From positions 1 through 64,000 of the forward strand of contig NZ_JAHFZF010000009.1 in the NCBI RefSeq assembly GCF_018619435.1: a DNA stretch of 64,000 nucleotides. Reading direction: 5' to 3'. Below the pieces are notes generated by a model. The model was given only the letters and a program-made list of their open reading frames with translations. It had not been told where the DNA came from and ran no database searches. Position numbers and translations under genes: made by a program. The stretch is from Rhodoferax sp. U11-2br. Lineage in GTDB: Bacteria > Pseudomonadota > Gammaproteobacteria > Burkholderiales > Burkholderiaceae_C. Shown here piece by piece: positions 54,214-63,538 of the stretch (position 1 is its first letter; each line of letters starts with the position of its first letter).

Positions 54214-55662
54214 TCACAGGCTGGCGCGCATCTCCTGAAACACCTGCCAGAACACCGCGTCCTGCGTGGTGCAGAAGTTGATGCGCATCAGCGTGCCGGG
54301 CGCCCGGTTGGCATGGAACAGCGAGCCCGGCGCCAGCAGGTAACCCAGGTCCAGCATGCGTTGTGCCAGCGCGTCGGTGTCGACCCCGGTGTCGACCCAG
54401 CCAAACAGGCCCGCAGGTGGCGCCACAAAACGGCAACCCGCAGCCAGCGCCAGCGTCACACTGCGTCCCCGCGCCTGGGCCAGCCGGGTACGCACCTGCT
54501 GGGCATGGCGGCGCAGCTGGCCCTGCTCGATGCACCAGGCCAGCGCTTTCTCGAGCAGCGCCGGGGTGGTCAGCGTGGCCAGCAGCTTGGTGTCGAGCAG
54601 TTGCTCATACAGATGGGTGGGTGCGGCCAGAAAACCGATGCGCCAGCCAGGCGCCAGGATTTTGGAGAAACCACTGACGTAGATGGTGCGCTGCAGACCA
54701 TCCAGCGCGCTCAACCGGGTGGCGTGTTCGGGCGCCAGGTGGCTGTAGGTGTCGTCTTCCACAATCACAAAGTTGTGCGCGCTGGCCAGTTGTAACAAGC
54801 GGTGGGCACTGCCCGGGCTCAGGCAGAAGCCGGTCGGGTTGTGCAGCACACTGACACTGACAAACAGCTTGGGCTGGTGCAACTCACAGTAACGCGCCAT
54901 CACCGCCAGATCCGGCCCGTCCGGGCCACGTGGCACCGGCAGGATGCGCATGCCCAGGGCGTCGAGCCGGGCAAACTCGATGGCCCAACCAGGCTCTTCA
55001 ACCATCACACAGTCACCGGTGCGCAGCAGGGTGCGGCTGACGATGTCAAGCGCGTGGGTGGCCCCCACGGTGGTGATGATCTGCTGCGCGGTGGCTGGAA
55101 TCGCCAGCGCCGCCAGCCGGGCCGAGAGCGCCTGGCGCAGCCCCGAGTCACCGGCGGGTTCACCATACTGCAGCGACAAGGCACGCAGCTGCGCACCACT
55201 GCTGACACGGCGGATGGCGGCGGACAAAAAGCCGGTCTCCAGCCAGTCCGGCGGGAAGGCGCCCAGGCCGGGCTGGGGTTTGTCGCTGCCACGCTGGAAC
55301 ATGCCACGGATCAGTGCAGTGGCGTTGACCGGCACATGCTGCGCCGCAAAAACGCTGCCAACCGGGCTGGCACCGGGCGCCACCATCTCTACACTCTTTG
55401 CAGCACTAGGCCCTTTATCCATCAGGGACAAGCTGCGATTTCTGACAAAAAACCCGCGATTCTTGTGCGCCTCTACCAGGCCCTGCGCCAGCAACTGGTC
55501 GTAGGCTGCCACCACCGTGCTCGGACTCACATCCTGCTGCTGGGCACACAGGCGCACCGAGGGCAGGCGGCTACCCGCAGCCAGCAGACCGCTGTTGATG
55601 CGCTCCGCCAGGCGCGCCGCGAGTTGTGCGGACAAGGACTGTGACCGGGTTCTGACCAACAT
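54214..55662 (-). CDS. MocR/PdxR-type GntR-aminotransferase regulator
   Basis: A 482-residue protein: GntR winged helix at about residues 5-75 (SRLPSVRLCAQQQDVSPSTV), then a fold-type I aminotransferase-like domain that binds PLP (the YVSGFSKILAPGWRIGFLAA stretch carries the Lys). MocR regulators sense PLP or PLP-amino acid adducts. The start MLVRTRSQSLSAQL at 55662 is chosen. It diverges from a racemase-exporter-aminotransferase operon that it probably controls, through repeated TGCCAACACAA sites between the genes. Confidence 0.9.
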   Translation of the reverse strand: MLVRTRSQSLSAQLAARLAERINSGLLAAGSRLPSVRLCAQQQDVSPSTVVAAYDQLLAQGLVEAHKNRGFFVRNRSLSLMDKGPSAAKSVEMVAPGASPVGSVFAAQHVPVNATALIRGMFQRGSDKPQPGLGAFPPDWLETGFLSAAIRRVSSGAQLRALSLQYGEPAGDSGLRQALSARLAALAIPATAQQIITTVGATHALDIVSRTLLRTGDCVMVEEPGWAIEFARLDALGMRILPVPRGPDGPDLAVMARYCELHQPKLFVSVSVLHNPTGFCLSPGSAHRLLQLASAHNFVIVEDDTYSHLAPEHATRLSALDGLQRTIYVSGFSKILAPGWRIGFLAAPTHLYEQLLDTKLLATLTTPALLEKALAWCIEQGQLRRHAQQVRTRLAQARGRSVTLALAAGCRFVAPPAGLFGWVDTGVDTDALAQRMLDLGYLLAPGSLFHANRAPGTLMRINFCTTQDAVFWQVFQEMRASL

Positions 55663-55683
55663 CTTGTGTACTCCCTCTAACGC

Positions 55684-55797
55684 TGCCAACACAACCAGCC
55701 AGCTGGCAAGCCACCACACGGTGGCGGCAGCTGTGTTGCCAACACAAACAATACAGTAGTCTTAAATGTCTTTTTAAGTGTACTGCAGGTGTATTGT
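55684..55797. promoter_or_regulatory. divergent MocR control region
   Basis: TGCCAACACAA occurs at 55684-55694 and again at 55737-55747 as a direct repeat, and ACAATACA (55748-55755) and TGTATTGT (55790-55797) form an inverted repeat. MocR regulators commonly bind direct repeats in the shared promoter region. Confidence 0.4.
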
Positions 55798-55967
55798 TTT
55801 TGACATTACATTTGTGGCCATGATGGGCTTTTCTCCCCCCGCTGATCACCACCCCAAGCGCCGCGCTGTGACGGCACGATGCTGCACGGATCACCAGGAT
55901 TCAAGTCAAATTTGCCTCCAGCCCTGACGTCAAAAGGACCAATAGCTATGACAAATGGAGCACACCC

Positions 55968-56660
55968 ATGAAAACACTGGGCCTGATCGGTGGCATGAGC
56001 TGGGAGTCCACGCTGCCTTATTACCAGCACATCAACCAGACGGTGAAGGAATCCCTGGGCGGCTTGCATTCGGCCAAACTGATCCTGTACAGCGTGGACT
56101 TTGCGGAGATTGCGCAACTGCAGGCAAGCGGTCAATGGGATGCGGCGGGCGCTTTGCTGGCCGAGGTGGCGAGCAAGCTGGCGCACGCCGGGGCCGACGC
56201 GCTGGTGATCTGCACCAACACCATGCACAAGGTGGCCCCGGCCATCGAGGACGCGGTCGACATCCCCTTGTTACACATCGCCGACCCAACCGCACAGGCG
56301 ATTCAACAAGCCGGGCTGACCACCGTCGGGCTGCTGGGCACACGTTTCACGATGGAGCAGGACTTTTACCGCGCCCGCCTGGAAAGCCGTTTTGGCCTGA
56401 AGGTGCTCACGCCACCCGCCGAAGCGCGCAACGAGGTGCACCGGATCATCTTCGAGGAGTTGTGCCTGGGCCAGGTGCAAGCGGGCTCGCAACACACGCT
56501 GCAGCACATCGCCGCGCAACTACAAACGCAGGGTGCACAAGCCATCATCCTGGGCTGCACCGAACTGGCCATGAGCCTGCAAGCACAACACGTCACGCTA
56601 CCCCTGTTTGATACCACCGCGTTACACGCCCGCAGCGCTGCGTTGTGGGCTCTATCTTGA
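55968..56660 (+). CDS. aspartate/glutamate racemase-family protein
   Basis: A 230-residue protein with LGLIGGMSWESTLPYYQHIN at the start, the first catalytic Cys in LVICTNTMHKV and the second in IILGCTELAMS, both intact. The family (YgeA-like) racemises amino acids without PLP. It is the first gene of the plus-strand operon; the exporter follows after a few bases. Confidence 0.9.
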   Translation: MKTLGLIGGMSWESTLPYYQHINQTVKESLGGLHSAKLILYSVDFAEIAQLQASGQWDAAGALLAEVASKLAHAGADALVICTNTMHKVAPAIEDAVDIPLLHIADPTAQAIQQAGLTTVGLLGTRFTMEQDFYRARLESRFGLKVLTPPAEARNEVHRIIFEELCLGQVQAGSQHTLQHIAAQLQTQGAQAIILGCTELAMSLQAQHVTLPLFDTTALHARSAALWALS

Positions 56661-56670
56661 AAGTTTGCTT

Positions 56671-57612
56671 TTGAAAAACACCCACCACGAAACCCTGGGC
56701 ATGTGGCTCGGTGTGCTGGGCGTCGCCATCTTTGCGGTGACGCTGCCGATGACGCGCCTGGCCACCGGCACCGCGCAGACGCCCTATCTCTCGCCCTGGT
56801 TTGTGACCTTTGGGCGGGCGGTGCTGGCGGGCGCGCTGTCCCTGGTGTTTTTGCTGGCCACCCGTTCGACCCTGCCCACCCCGGCGCAGCGCAAGCCGCT
56901 GGTGATGGCGCTGTTAGGCAATGCCATCGGTTACCCGCTGCTGCTCGGGTTTGCGTTGTTGCATGTCAGCTCCGGCCATGCAGCGGTGATCACCGCGCTG
57001 CTGCCGCTGAGCACTGCGGCGGTGGCCGCACTGGTGTTGCACCAGCGGGCGCGGCTGGGTTTTTGGTTGTTTGCCGCACTGGGCAGTGGCCTGGTGCTGG
57101 TGTTTGTGCTGTGGCGCAGCCACAGCCAGGGCCACGGTTTTGGCCTGGCCTGGGCCGACCTGTTGCTGCTGGGTGCGGTGTTATCTGCCTCGGTGGGGTA
57201 TGTTTACGGTGCGCAGGTGACCCATGCATTGGGCGCCGAGCGGGTGATCTGCTGGGTCTGTGTGATGGCGCTGCCACTCACCGTGCCCGGTGCGCTGCTG
57301 ACCTGGCCCAGCCACAGCGTGCCCAGCTCGGCCTGGCTGGGCCTGGTGTACGTGGGTGTGTTTTCGATGTGGGCCGGTTTTTTTGCCTGGTACCGCGGCA
57401 TGGCGATGGGCGGCGCACTGCGCGTGAGCCAGACCCAGCTGCTGCAACCGTTTTTGAGTATCCTGGCCGCCGTGCCCTTGCTGGGTGAGCCGCTGGAGCT
57501 GGCCACCCTGGGCTTTGCCCTGGCCGTGATCACCACCGTTTTTCTGGGCAGGCGTTTTGCCAGACCTGCCCCTGTTGTTGTTACCCTCGTCGCCTCAAAG
57601 GAACCTGTATGA
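56671..57612 (+). CDS. EamA-family (DMT) exporter
   Basis: A 313-residue membrane protein with about ten helices. The start TTG 56671 is preferred because GAAAG precedes it and family members carry about ten residues before MWLGVLGVAIFAVTLPMTR; ATG 56701 is the alternative. The stop overlaps the aminotransferase ATG (57609). In this operon it may export an amino acid or a related compound. Confidence 0.85.
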   Translation: MKNTHHETLGMWLGVLGVAIFAVTLPMTRLATGTAQTPYLSPWFVTFGRAVLAGALSLVFLLATRSTLPTPAQRKPLVMALLGNAIGYPLLLGFALLHVSSGHAAVITALLPLSTAAVAALVLHQRARLGFWLFAALGSGLVLVFVLWRSHSQGHGFGLAWADLLLLGAVLSASVGYVYGAQVTHALGAERVICWVCVMALPLTVPGALLTWPSHSVPSSAWLGLVYVGVFSMWAGFFAWYRGMAMGGALRVSQTQLLQPFLSILAAVPLLGEPLELATLGFALAVITTVFLGRRFARPAPVVVTLVASKEPV

Positions 57613-58871
57613 ACGCACCCCTGCCCCCAGATTGTCTGAACTCACCTTGGCAACTCGCCCGCCGCGCCGAGCGCATGAACCCGTCAGTGATCCGTGAGAT
57701 CCTGAAAGTGACCGAGCGCCCCGGCATCATCAGTTTTGCCGGTGGTCTGCCGTCCAGCAAAACCTTCCCGGTAGCCGAATTCGAAGCGGCTTGCGCCCAG
57801 GTGCTCAAAGACGACCCGGCAGGCGCCCTGCAATACGCCGCCAGCGAAGGCTACGCCCCGCTGCGCCAGATGGTGGCCGAACAACTGCGGACCAAGGCCG
57901 CTGCAGCGGGTCAGACCTGGAACGTGGACCCGGCGCAGGTGCTGATCACCACCGGCAGCCAGCAGGGGCTGGACCTGGTAGCCAAGGTACTGGTGGATGC
58001 GGGCAGCAAGATTTTGGTGGAGTCGCCGACCTACCTGGGGGCGGTGTCGGCCTTTATCCCGATGGAACCGGACGTGGTGAGTGTGGCCAGCGATGAGCAA
58101 GGTGTGGACATCAGCGACCTGCGGACCAAGGCCGCCGGGGCGCGTTTCCTCTACGTGTTGCCCAACTTTCAGAACCCCACCGGCAACACCATGAGCGAGG
58201 CCCGACGCGCCGCGCTCAGCACAGTCGCCGCCGAACTGAACCTGCCGCTGATCGAGGACAACCCCTATGGCGACCTGTGGTTTGACACCCCGCCACCCGC
58301 GCCCCTGACCGCCCGCAACCCGGACGGCTGCATCTACCTGGGCTCGTTCTCCAAAGTGCTGGCACCCGGACTGCGCCTGGGCTTTCTGGTGGCGCCCAAA
58401 GCCGTTTTCCCCAAGCTGCTGGAGGCCAAGCAGGCCGCCGATTTACACAGCCCGGGCTTCAACCAGCGCATGATCGCCCAGGTGATGCAAGGCGGTTTTC
58501 TGGATCGCCATGTGCCCAAAATCCGTGCGCTCTACAAGGCCCAGCGCGATGCGATGCTGGAGGCGCTGGCGCAGCACTTTGGCCCGATGCCAGCCCAAGC
58601 CGACGCGGCCATGCTGGACAGCCGCCTCACCTGGAACTGCCCGGCCGGTGGCATGTTCTTGTGGGCACGCCTGCCCCAGGGCCAACGTGCTGTGGACCTG
58701 CTGCCCATCGCGGTGGAGCAAGGCGTGGCCTTTGTGCCGGGCGCGCCGTTTTACGCCGATCACGGCGACGAACGCACACTGCGCCTGAGTTTTGTGACAC
58801 CCAGTGTCGAAGAGATCCATCGTGGGGTGGCCGCTCTGGCGCGCGCCATGCAAGAACAGGCAGGGGTTTGA
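57609..58871 (+). CDS. PLP-dependent aminotransferase (2-aminoadipate type)
   Basis: A 420-residue fold-type I aminotransferase: SFAGGLPSSKTFPVAEFEAA, LITTGSQQGLDLVAKVLVD, LPNFQNPTGNTMS, EDNPYGDLWFD and YLGSFSKVLAPGLRLGFL, where the Lys of SFSK binds PLP. It is related to LysN-like and MocR-type aminotransferases. The amino-group donor and acceptor are unknown. The start overlaps the exporter stop. Confidence 0.9.
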   Translation: MNAPLPPDCLNSPWQLARRAERMNPSVIREILKVTERPGIISFAGGLPSSKTFPVAEFEAACAQVLKDDPAGALQYAASEGYAPLRQMVAEQLRTKAAAAGQTWNVDPAQVLITTGSQQGLDLVAKVLVDAGSKILVESPTYLGAVSAFIPMEPDVVSVASDEQGVDISDLRTKAAGARFLYVLPNFQNPTGNTMSEARRAALSTVAAELNLPLIEDNPYGDLWFDTPPPAPLTARNPDGCIYLGSFSKVLAPGLRLGFLVAPKAVFPKLLEAKQAADLHSPGFNQRMIAQVMQGGFLDRHVPKIRALYKAQRDAMLEALAQHFGPMPAQADAAMLDSRLTWNCPAGGMFLWARLPQGQRAVDLLPIAVEQGVAFVPGAPFYADHGDERTLRLSFVTPSVEEIHRGVAALARAMQEQAGV

Positions 58872-58873
58872 AC

Positions 58874-59491
58874 ATGCTGCACATCTGGGGGCGATTGAGC
58901 TCCATCAACGTACGCAAGGTGGTCTGGGCCGCGCAGGAAACCGGTGTGCACTTCACCCGCACCGATGCGGGCCTGACTTTTGGGGTGGTGAAAACCTTTG
59001 ACTACCTGCGCCTGAACCCCAACGCCCAGGTGCCCACGCTGCAGGACGGTGAGCTGGTGTTGTGGGAGTCCAATGTGATCGTGCGTTACCTGTGTGCACG
59101 TTACGCCCCGGCCTTGTACCCGCAGGAGCTGGCCGCGCGTTTTGATACCGAGCGCTGGATGGACTGGCAACAAACCAGCCTCAACCCCGCCGGCAGCCAG
59201 GCCTTCATCCAGTGGTTTCGCACCGCGCCAGAGCAGCGCGACCAAAGTGTGATCACCAAGTCGGTGGCCACCATGACACCGCTGCTGATACTGCTGGACC
59301 AGCATCTGTCACAACGCGCCTACATGGGGGGTGACAGCTTCGGCATGGCAGACATCCCGGTGGCCTGCGACGTGCACCGCTGGTTTGGTTTGCCGCAAAC
59401 CCGCCCAGAGTTGCCCAACCTGGAACGCTGGTATGCCCAGATCCTGGCCCGTCCGGCGACTCGGGGGGTGCTGGATCTGCCCCTGGCTTGA
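58874..59491 (+). CDS. glutathione S-transferase family protein
   Basis: A 205-residue GST: thioredoxin-fold N-terminus with WGRLSSINVRKVVWAAQE (Ser as probable glutathione-activating residue), LNPNAQVPTLQDGELVLWES (cis-Pro), and a helical C-terminal domain with MADIPVACDVHRW. The ATG lies two bases after the aminotransferase stop. The substrate is unknown. Confidence 0.88.
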   Translation: MLHIWGRLSSINVRKVVWAAQETGVHFTRTDAGLTFGVVKTFDYLRLNPNAQVPTLQDGELVLWESNVIVRYLCARYAPALYPQELAARFDTERWMDWQQTSLNPAGSQAFIQWFRTAPEQRDQSVITKSVATMTPLLILLDQHLSQRAYMGGDSFGMADIPVACDVHRWFGLPQTRPELPNLERWYAQILARPATRGVLDLPLA

Positions 59492-59509
59492 CACCTTGGA
59501 GTTGTGCCC

Positions 59510-60445
59510 ATGATCACCAGAGCCTTCACACAAGTCGACGTTTTCACCGACACCGCCTACCTCGGCAACCCGCTGGCCGTGGTGTTGGACGGTACGGGTT
59601 TGTCCAGCGCCGACATGCAGCACTTTGCGCGCTGGACCAACCTGTCCGAGACCACTTTTTTGCTGCCACCCACGCCAGAAGCTGCGGTACAAGGTGCCGA
59701 CTACCAGGTGCGCATCTTCACGCCCGGCGGTGAGTTGCCGTTTGCCGGCCACCCGACACTGGGCAGCTGCCACGCCTGGCTGCAGGCCGGTGGTCAGCCC
59801 AAGGCGCCCGAGTGCATCGTGCAGGAATGTGGCCAGGGGCTGGTGCGCATCCGCCGCGACGGCACACACCTGGTTTTTGCCGCACCGCCGCTGCAACGCA
59901 GTCTGCCCAGTGCCCAACTGCTGGCCGATGTCAGCGCCGCGCTGGGCATGGCGCCGCAACACGTTCTGGCCAGCCAACTGCTCAACAACGGGCCACTGTG
60001 GTTGGGCCTCTTGCTCGATGACGAGGAGCTGCTTCTGGCGCTGGAGCCTGACCACGCCGCGCTCAAGGCTTTGGGGCAAAAAGTGGGTTTAGCCCATATA
60101 GATCAAGGGTCAACAGCTACACCACTGATAGCGCGCTCCAACCGCGAGGCCCGCGCCTTTGGTCCACGCACCAGCACACCCGGCGCAGCCCCGGGTGTGG
60201 CCCAGGCCCAAGTGCGCGCTTTTGCAGCGCCCATCGGTGTCAACGAAGACCCGGTCACGGGCAGCCTCAACGCCAGCTTGGCCCAGTGGCTGATCGCCGA
60301 CGGGCTGGCCCCCAGTAGCTACATCGCCACCCAGGGCACCTGCCTGGGGCGCCACGGCCAGGTGATGGTGTCACAAGACGACCAAGGCCAGGTCTGGGTG
60401 GGGGGTGATGTGGTGACCTGTATCGCCGGGGCGGTGACGCTGTAG
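59510..60445 (+). CDS. PhzF-family isomerase-like protein
   Basis: A 311-residue protein with FTQVDVFTDTAYLGNPLAVV, the active-site Glu in NLSETTFLLP, RIFTPGGELPFAGHPTLGS and GVNEDPVTGSLNASLAQW, all PhzF hallmarks. PhzF-like proteins are diaminopimelate-epimerase-fold isomerases. The mini-repeat copy at 60086-60130 lies in the coding sequence. The operon ends here with a strong terminator. Confidence 0.9.
   Translation: MITRAFTQVDVFTDTAYLGNPLAVVLDGTGLSSADMQHFARWTNLSETTFLLPPTPEAAVQGADYQVRIFTPGGELPFAGHPTLGSCHAWLQAGGQPKAPECIVQECGQGLVRIRRDGTHLVFAAPPLQRSLPSAQLLADVSAALGMAPQHVLASQLLNNGPLWLGLLLDDEELLLALEPDHAALKALGQKVGLAHIDQGSTATPLIARSNREARAFGPRTSTPGAAPGVAQAQVRAFAAPIGVNEDPVTGSLNASLAQWLIADGLAPSSYIATQGTCLGRHGQVMVSQDDQGQVWVGGDVVTCIAGAVTL
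60086..60130. repeat. interspersed mini-repeat, copy e (inside PhzF gene)
   Basis: TTTAGCCCATATAGATCAAG followed by GGTCAACAGCTACACC matches copy a closely over about 30 bases (TTTAGCCCxTATAGATCAAGGG...AGCTA). The gene reads through it in frame, encoding LAHIDQGSTATPL. Confidence 0.55.
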
Positions 60446-60456
60446 AGCCACACGCC

Positions 60457-60490
60457 GCCCGCGCCCGGATGACCCGGGCGCGGGCATTTT
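60457..60490 (+). terminator. intrinsic terminator after PhzF gene
   Basis: GCCCGCGCCCGG (60457-60468) pairs with CCGGGCGCGGGC (60474-60485) around a short loop, followed by ATTTTTC. A strong GC stem with a U-run ends the racemase operon. Confidence 0.8.
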
Positions 60491-60635
60491 TCAGGTGGCA
60501 GCCACCAAAAATTGACCCCAAGCGCATCACAAGGGTGCAAAATCAAATTGTCTGACTGGCAGTGTGCGCGACACACTTCAGCACCGTGCTTGGCGCTAGC
60601 TGCTGGTCATGGAAAGCACTCGGAGCACGACCAAC

Positions 60636-60959
60636 ATGGACTACCAAGAACGATTTACCGACCGCGATTTGGAAAAAATCGTTGATGAAGGCCTGATTTA
60701 CATGTGCGCCTGCCCGGCGCAGGTGGCCGATGCCATCCGCAAACTGCGTGGCCTTTACCGCTACCAGTACCACTGCATCAACGACCCGGACAACCAGTCC
60801 GAGGTGCACCAGACCATTGCCCAAAGCGCGATCCACGCCCATGCCCACCTGCAGGACTGTCTGGACCAGATCCTGACCCTCGAAAAATGGGACCGCAGCA
60901 CGTTGACCATGCCCGCCAACCTGCGTGTCAGGCAGGCCAAGGCACTGCTCTCGGAATAA
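60636..60959 (+). CDS. 107-residue hypothetical protein
   Basis: Begins MDYQERFTDRDLEKIVDEGL, then IYMCACPAQVADAIRKLRGL and YRYQYHCINDPDN. Two Cys in MCACP and one in YHCIND could bind metal. It is acidic and helical, a small cytosolic protein of unknown function that I think is common in Comamonadaceae. ATG 60636 is favoured by GGAG upstream; ATG 60609 is in frame. A bidirectional terminator follows. Confidence 0.65.
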   Translation: MDYQERFTDRDLEKIVDEGLIYMCACPAQVADAIRKLRGLYRYQYHCINDPDNQSEVHQTIAQSAIHAHAHLQDCLDQILTLEKWDRSTLTMPANLRVRQAKALLSE

Positions 60960-60984
60960 GCCCAGCGACACGGCGCCTGCATCA

Positions 60985-61022
60985 GACACAAAAAAAGCAC
61001 CCGAAGGTGCTTTTTTTGTGTC
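60985..61022. terminator. bidirectional intrinsic terminator
   Basis: ACACAAAAAAAGCACC and GGTGCTTTTTTTGTGT form a perfect stem around CGAA, with T-runs in both directions. It ends the hypothetical gene on the plus strand and the phasin gene on the minus strand. Confidence 0.85.
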
Positions 61023-61056
61023 CACATGGACCGGCAGGCGCGCGGCCTGCGGCACA

Positions 61057-61602
61057 TCAGGCCTTTTTGCTGACCGCAGCGGCAGCGCTAAGGGCGTGTT
61101 CGGTCACCGCAGCGACATTGCTTTCAGCTAGGGCGAGTGCCTTTTTGGCGGTACTTTGGGCTGACTCGATGGCGTTCTGGCTGGATGCCAGAGCGCTCTT
61201 GAGCACAGCCACGGCCGACTCGGTGCCAGCCGGTGCGTTCTTGCTCAGGCTGTCCATCGCCTTGGTCATGGTCTTTTGGCTCTCTGCGGCCTGCGCTTCA
61301 AATGCCTTGGTGAACTCGGCACTGGTCTCCACGGTGATGCCGTACACATGGCGGCTGTAAGCAGCGGCTTTTTCAGCGGCCGGGCCCACCAAGCCAGTTT
61401 GCAAAGTCATGACTTGTTGCAGGTCTTTGGCAGCCAGCAGGCTTTGGGCGTGGTGGAAGGACTCGGTCAACACCGCTTTGGCAGCGGCCAGATTGAGTTC
61501 AACCAGTTTTTCGAAGCCAGAGAAGGCTTTGGTGGACAGGCCGGTGAACGCGTCCAGATTGGTCTTGTTGGCGGCGGTGATTTGGTCAGCGGTGATAAAC
61601 AT
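61057..61602 (-). CDS. phasin (polyhydroxyalkanoate granule protein)
   Basis: A 181-residue, Ala-rich, helical protein: MFITADQITAANKTNLDAFT, then KLVELNLAAAKAVLTESFHH and VSKKA at the end. This matches the phasin_2 family of betaproteobacteria, which coats polyhydroxyalkanoate granules and controls their size and number. It supports PHA storage by this organism, although no phaC lies in the window. The promoter is presumably in the AT-rich DNA above 61603. Confidence 0.9.
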   Translation of the reverse strand: MFITADQITAANKTNLDAFTGLSTKAFSGFEKLVELNLAAAKAVLTESFHHAQSLLAAKDLQQVMTLQTGLVGPAAEKAAAYSRHVYGITVETSAEFTKAFEAQAAESQKTMTKAMDSLSKNAPAGTESAVAVLKSALASSQNAIESAQSTAKKALALAESNVAAVTEHALSAAAAVSKKA

Positions 61603-61759
61603 GGCGGTGTCTTTCAGGAAGAGGTTGATGAACCAGGGATGCTTTGCAAACTTATGTTGCAGTGCAGCATGACTGAATTATAGGAACACCTGACGTGAAA
61701 ACAAGCACTTTTTGCTGCACCGCAACAAATAAGCTAGGTGACAAGCTCTAAAACCGTGG

Positions 61760-62653
61760 TCAGCGCCAGAGCAACAGCCCAGTGCCCACCACCGTCATCA
61801 GCGCCCCCAGCCAGGCACCCGGTGCTGGCGCACGTTTGAGCTGGAACCACAACAAGGGCAACACCAGAATCGGTGACACCGAGGACAGGATGGCCACCAT
61901 GCCAATGTCACCCTTCTCCAGGGCCAGCAGCACCAGCGTCATGCCCACCCCCATGGCGACAAAACCGTTGAGCCCTGTCTGCACCAACACCCGCCATGTA
62001 GGCGCCGTGCTGGCCCGAGCAGCGCGAAAACCAGACATCAGCAAGACACCGTGCGCGACAGTGGCCACCGTCACGCGCACGGCCGAGGCCATCACCGGGT
62101 CCACCCCCAAGACCATCACCGGCTTGGCTGTCAGCGAACCCACCGCCTGGCACAACGCGGCCAGCAAGGCCAGCGCCACACCCAGCCCAACATGACCTTG
62201 ATCGGCCTCCCAGGCGTGGTTTTCGTCCTTGTGGCGGCCCAACGCCATCGCGGTCATCACCCCGGCCAGTGTCAACACTGCACCCACAAACGCCTGCAAA
62301 CTCATGCGCTCAGTGAACAACCAGAAGCCCAGCGCCGCACTGAAAGCCGCGTGGGTGGCAAACAACACCCCGGCGCGGCGCGGCCCCAGGCGGTTCATGG
62401 CCGAAAACAGCGCGGTATCACCGATAAAGATGCCCACCAGCCCGCTGACCGCCATGGCACCAAAGTAGCTGGTCTCAAAACCACGCCAGCTGCCAGTCAC
62501 TGCCACCACCGACCACAACATCACCGCCACCATGGCCATGCGCCAGCGCGTGAAGGCAAACGCACCGAGGTGGCGCGAGGGTGTGACCGACATCACACTG
62601 CCCATCGCCCAGCAACCGGCGGCGCCCAGCGCCAACAAATCGTAAGCAAGCAT
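61760..62653 (-). CDS. DMT-family transporter
   Basis: A 297-residue membrane protein with ten hydrophobic helices and two EamA-like halves; GLVGIFIGDTALFSAMNRLG and AKPVMVLGVDPVMASAVRV are recognisable. The substrate is unknown. It lies seven bases downstream of the creatininase-family gene on the same strand and is probably co-transcribed with it. Confidence 0.85.
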   Translation of the reverse strand: MLAYDLLALGAAGCWAMGSVMSVTPSRHLGAFAFTRWRMAMVAVMLWSVVAVTGSWRGFETSYFGAMAVSGLVGIFIGDTALFSAMNRLGPRRAGVLFATHAAFSAALGFWLFTERMSLQAFVGAVLTLAGVMTAMALGRHKDENHAWEADQGHVGLGVALALLAALCQAVGSLTAKPVMVLGVDPVMASAVRVTVATVAHGVLLMSGFRAARASTAPTWRVLVQTGLNGFVAMGVGMTLVLLALEKGDIGMVAILSSVSPILVLPLLWFQLKRAPAPGAWLGALMTVVGTGLLLWR

Positions 62654-62660
62654 TGGGGAA

Positions 62661-63506
62661 CTAGCTCCGCGCAGTCCGGTTTGTCAGGGTGTCAGCGGGA
62701 AGCTGGTCGACTTCAGCCAGCAGCTGCGCCAAGGCACGGCCAGCTGCCTCTACCAGGGCATGGCCCTTGTCGGCTGTGGCCGCAGCGGCGTTGCCGACCG
62801 CACCAGCCGGGTTGTAGTCCTGCATCTGCCAACCGAGCTTGGCGCTTTTTCCGTTGCCAAGAATCGCAAACTGTTCAGCACGGGTTTGCGAGGTGGAGGC
62901 AAATTTCTGCGCCTGATCCATGGCCACATGCGCTGGGTCCAGCGCCAGCATCATCGAGGTTTCGATGTCACCGGCGTGGATGCCAAAGCGGTGTTCATCG
63001 GCAGAAAACAAAGCATTCACGTCCTGCCCTTGGGCATCGAACAGCGGCAGGTTGAACCAGCTCACGCTGTACACCAGCATATCCAGCCGTGCACGCAGGT
63101 CACGCGCCACCAGGTCCATCACCCCGACATGGCCACCATGGGTGTTGAACAGCACCAGCTTGTGGATGCCGCTGGCGGCGACAGACTCACCGATGTCGGT
63201 CCACAGCCGCAAGATGGTCTCGTTCTTGAGCGTCAGCGTGCCAGGAAAACGGGCATGTTCGGGGCTCAAGCCCACGGCCTGGGTGGGCAAAAACAGCACG
63301 GACAGGTCTGGTGCCAGGTGCGGCAAGCTGGCCGCTACGATGCCATTGACCAGCACCGTGTCCACACTGACCGGCAAATGCGGACCATGCTGCTCGGTGG
63401 CGGCCACCGGCAACACCGCGATGGTGCGCGCCGCCTCGCCACTGGCCGACAAGGCGGCAAAGTCACGGGTGCTTAGGTCGGCCCAGTAGCGTGATGGACT
63501 GCTCAT
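62661..63506 (-). CDS. creatininase-family amidohydrolase
   Basis: A 281-residue protein: VAATEQHGPHLPVSVDTVLV holds the EQHGxHLP metal site and LVLFNTHGGHVGVMDLVAR the second (HGGH). HRFGIHAGDIETSMML follows. Such enzymes hydrolyse creatinine or, in relatives, FAPy-type or mycofactocin-type amides; the substrate here is unknown. The start MSSPSRYWADLS at 63506 is chosen over further upstream codons. Confidence 0.9.
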   Translation of the reverse strand: MSSPSRYWADLSTRDFAALSASGEAARTIAVLPVAATEQHGPHLPVSVDTVLVNGIVAASLPHLAPDLSVLFLPTQAVGLSPEHARFPGTLTLKNETILRLWTDIGESVAASGIHKLVLFNTHGGHVGVMDLVARDLRARLDMLVYSVSWFNLPLFDAQGQDVNALFSADEHRFGIHAGDIETSMMLALDPAHVAMDQAQKFASTSQTRAEQFAILGNGKSAKLGWQMQDYNPAGAVGNAAAATADKGHALVEAAGRALAQLLAEVDQLPADTLTNRTARS

Positions 63507-63538
63507 GGTGCGTTTTGGAGGGTGGGGGCTTGCTCGAC

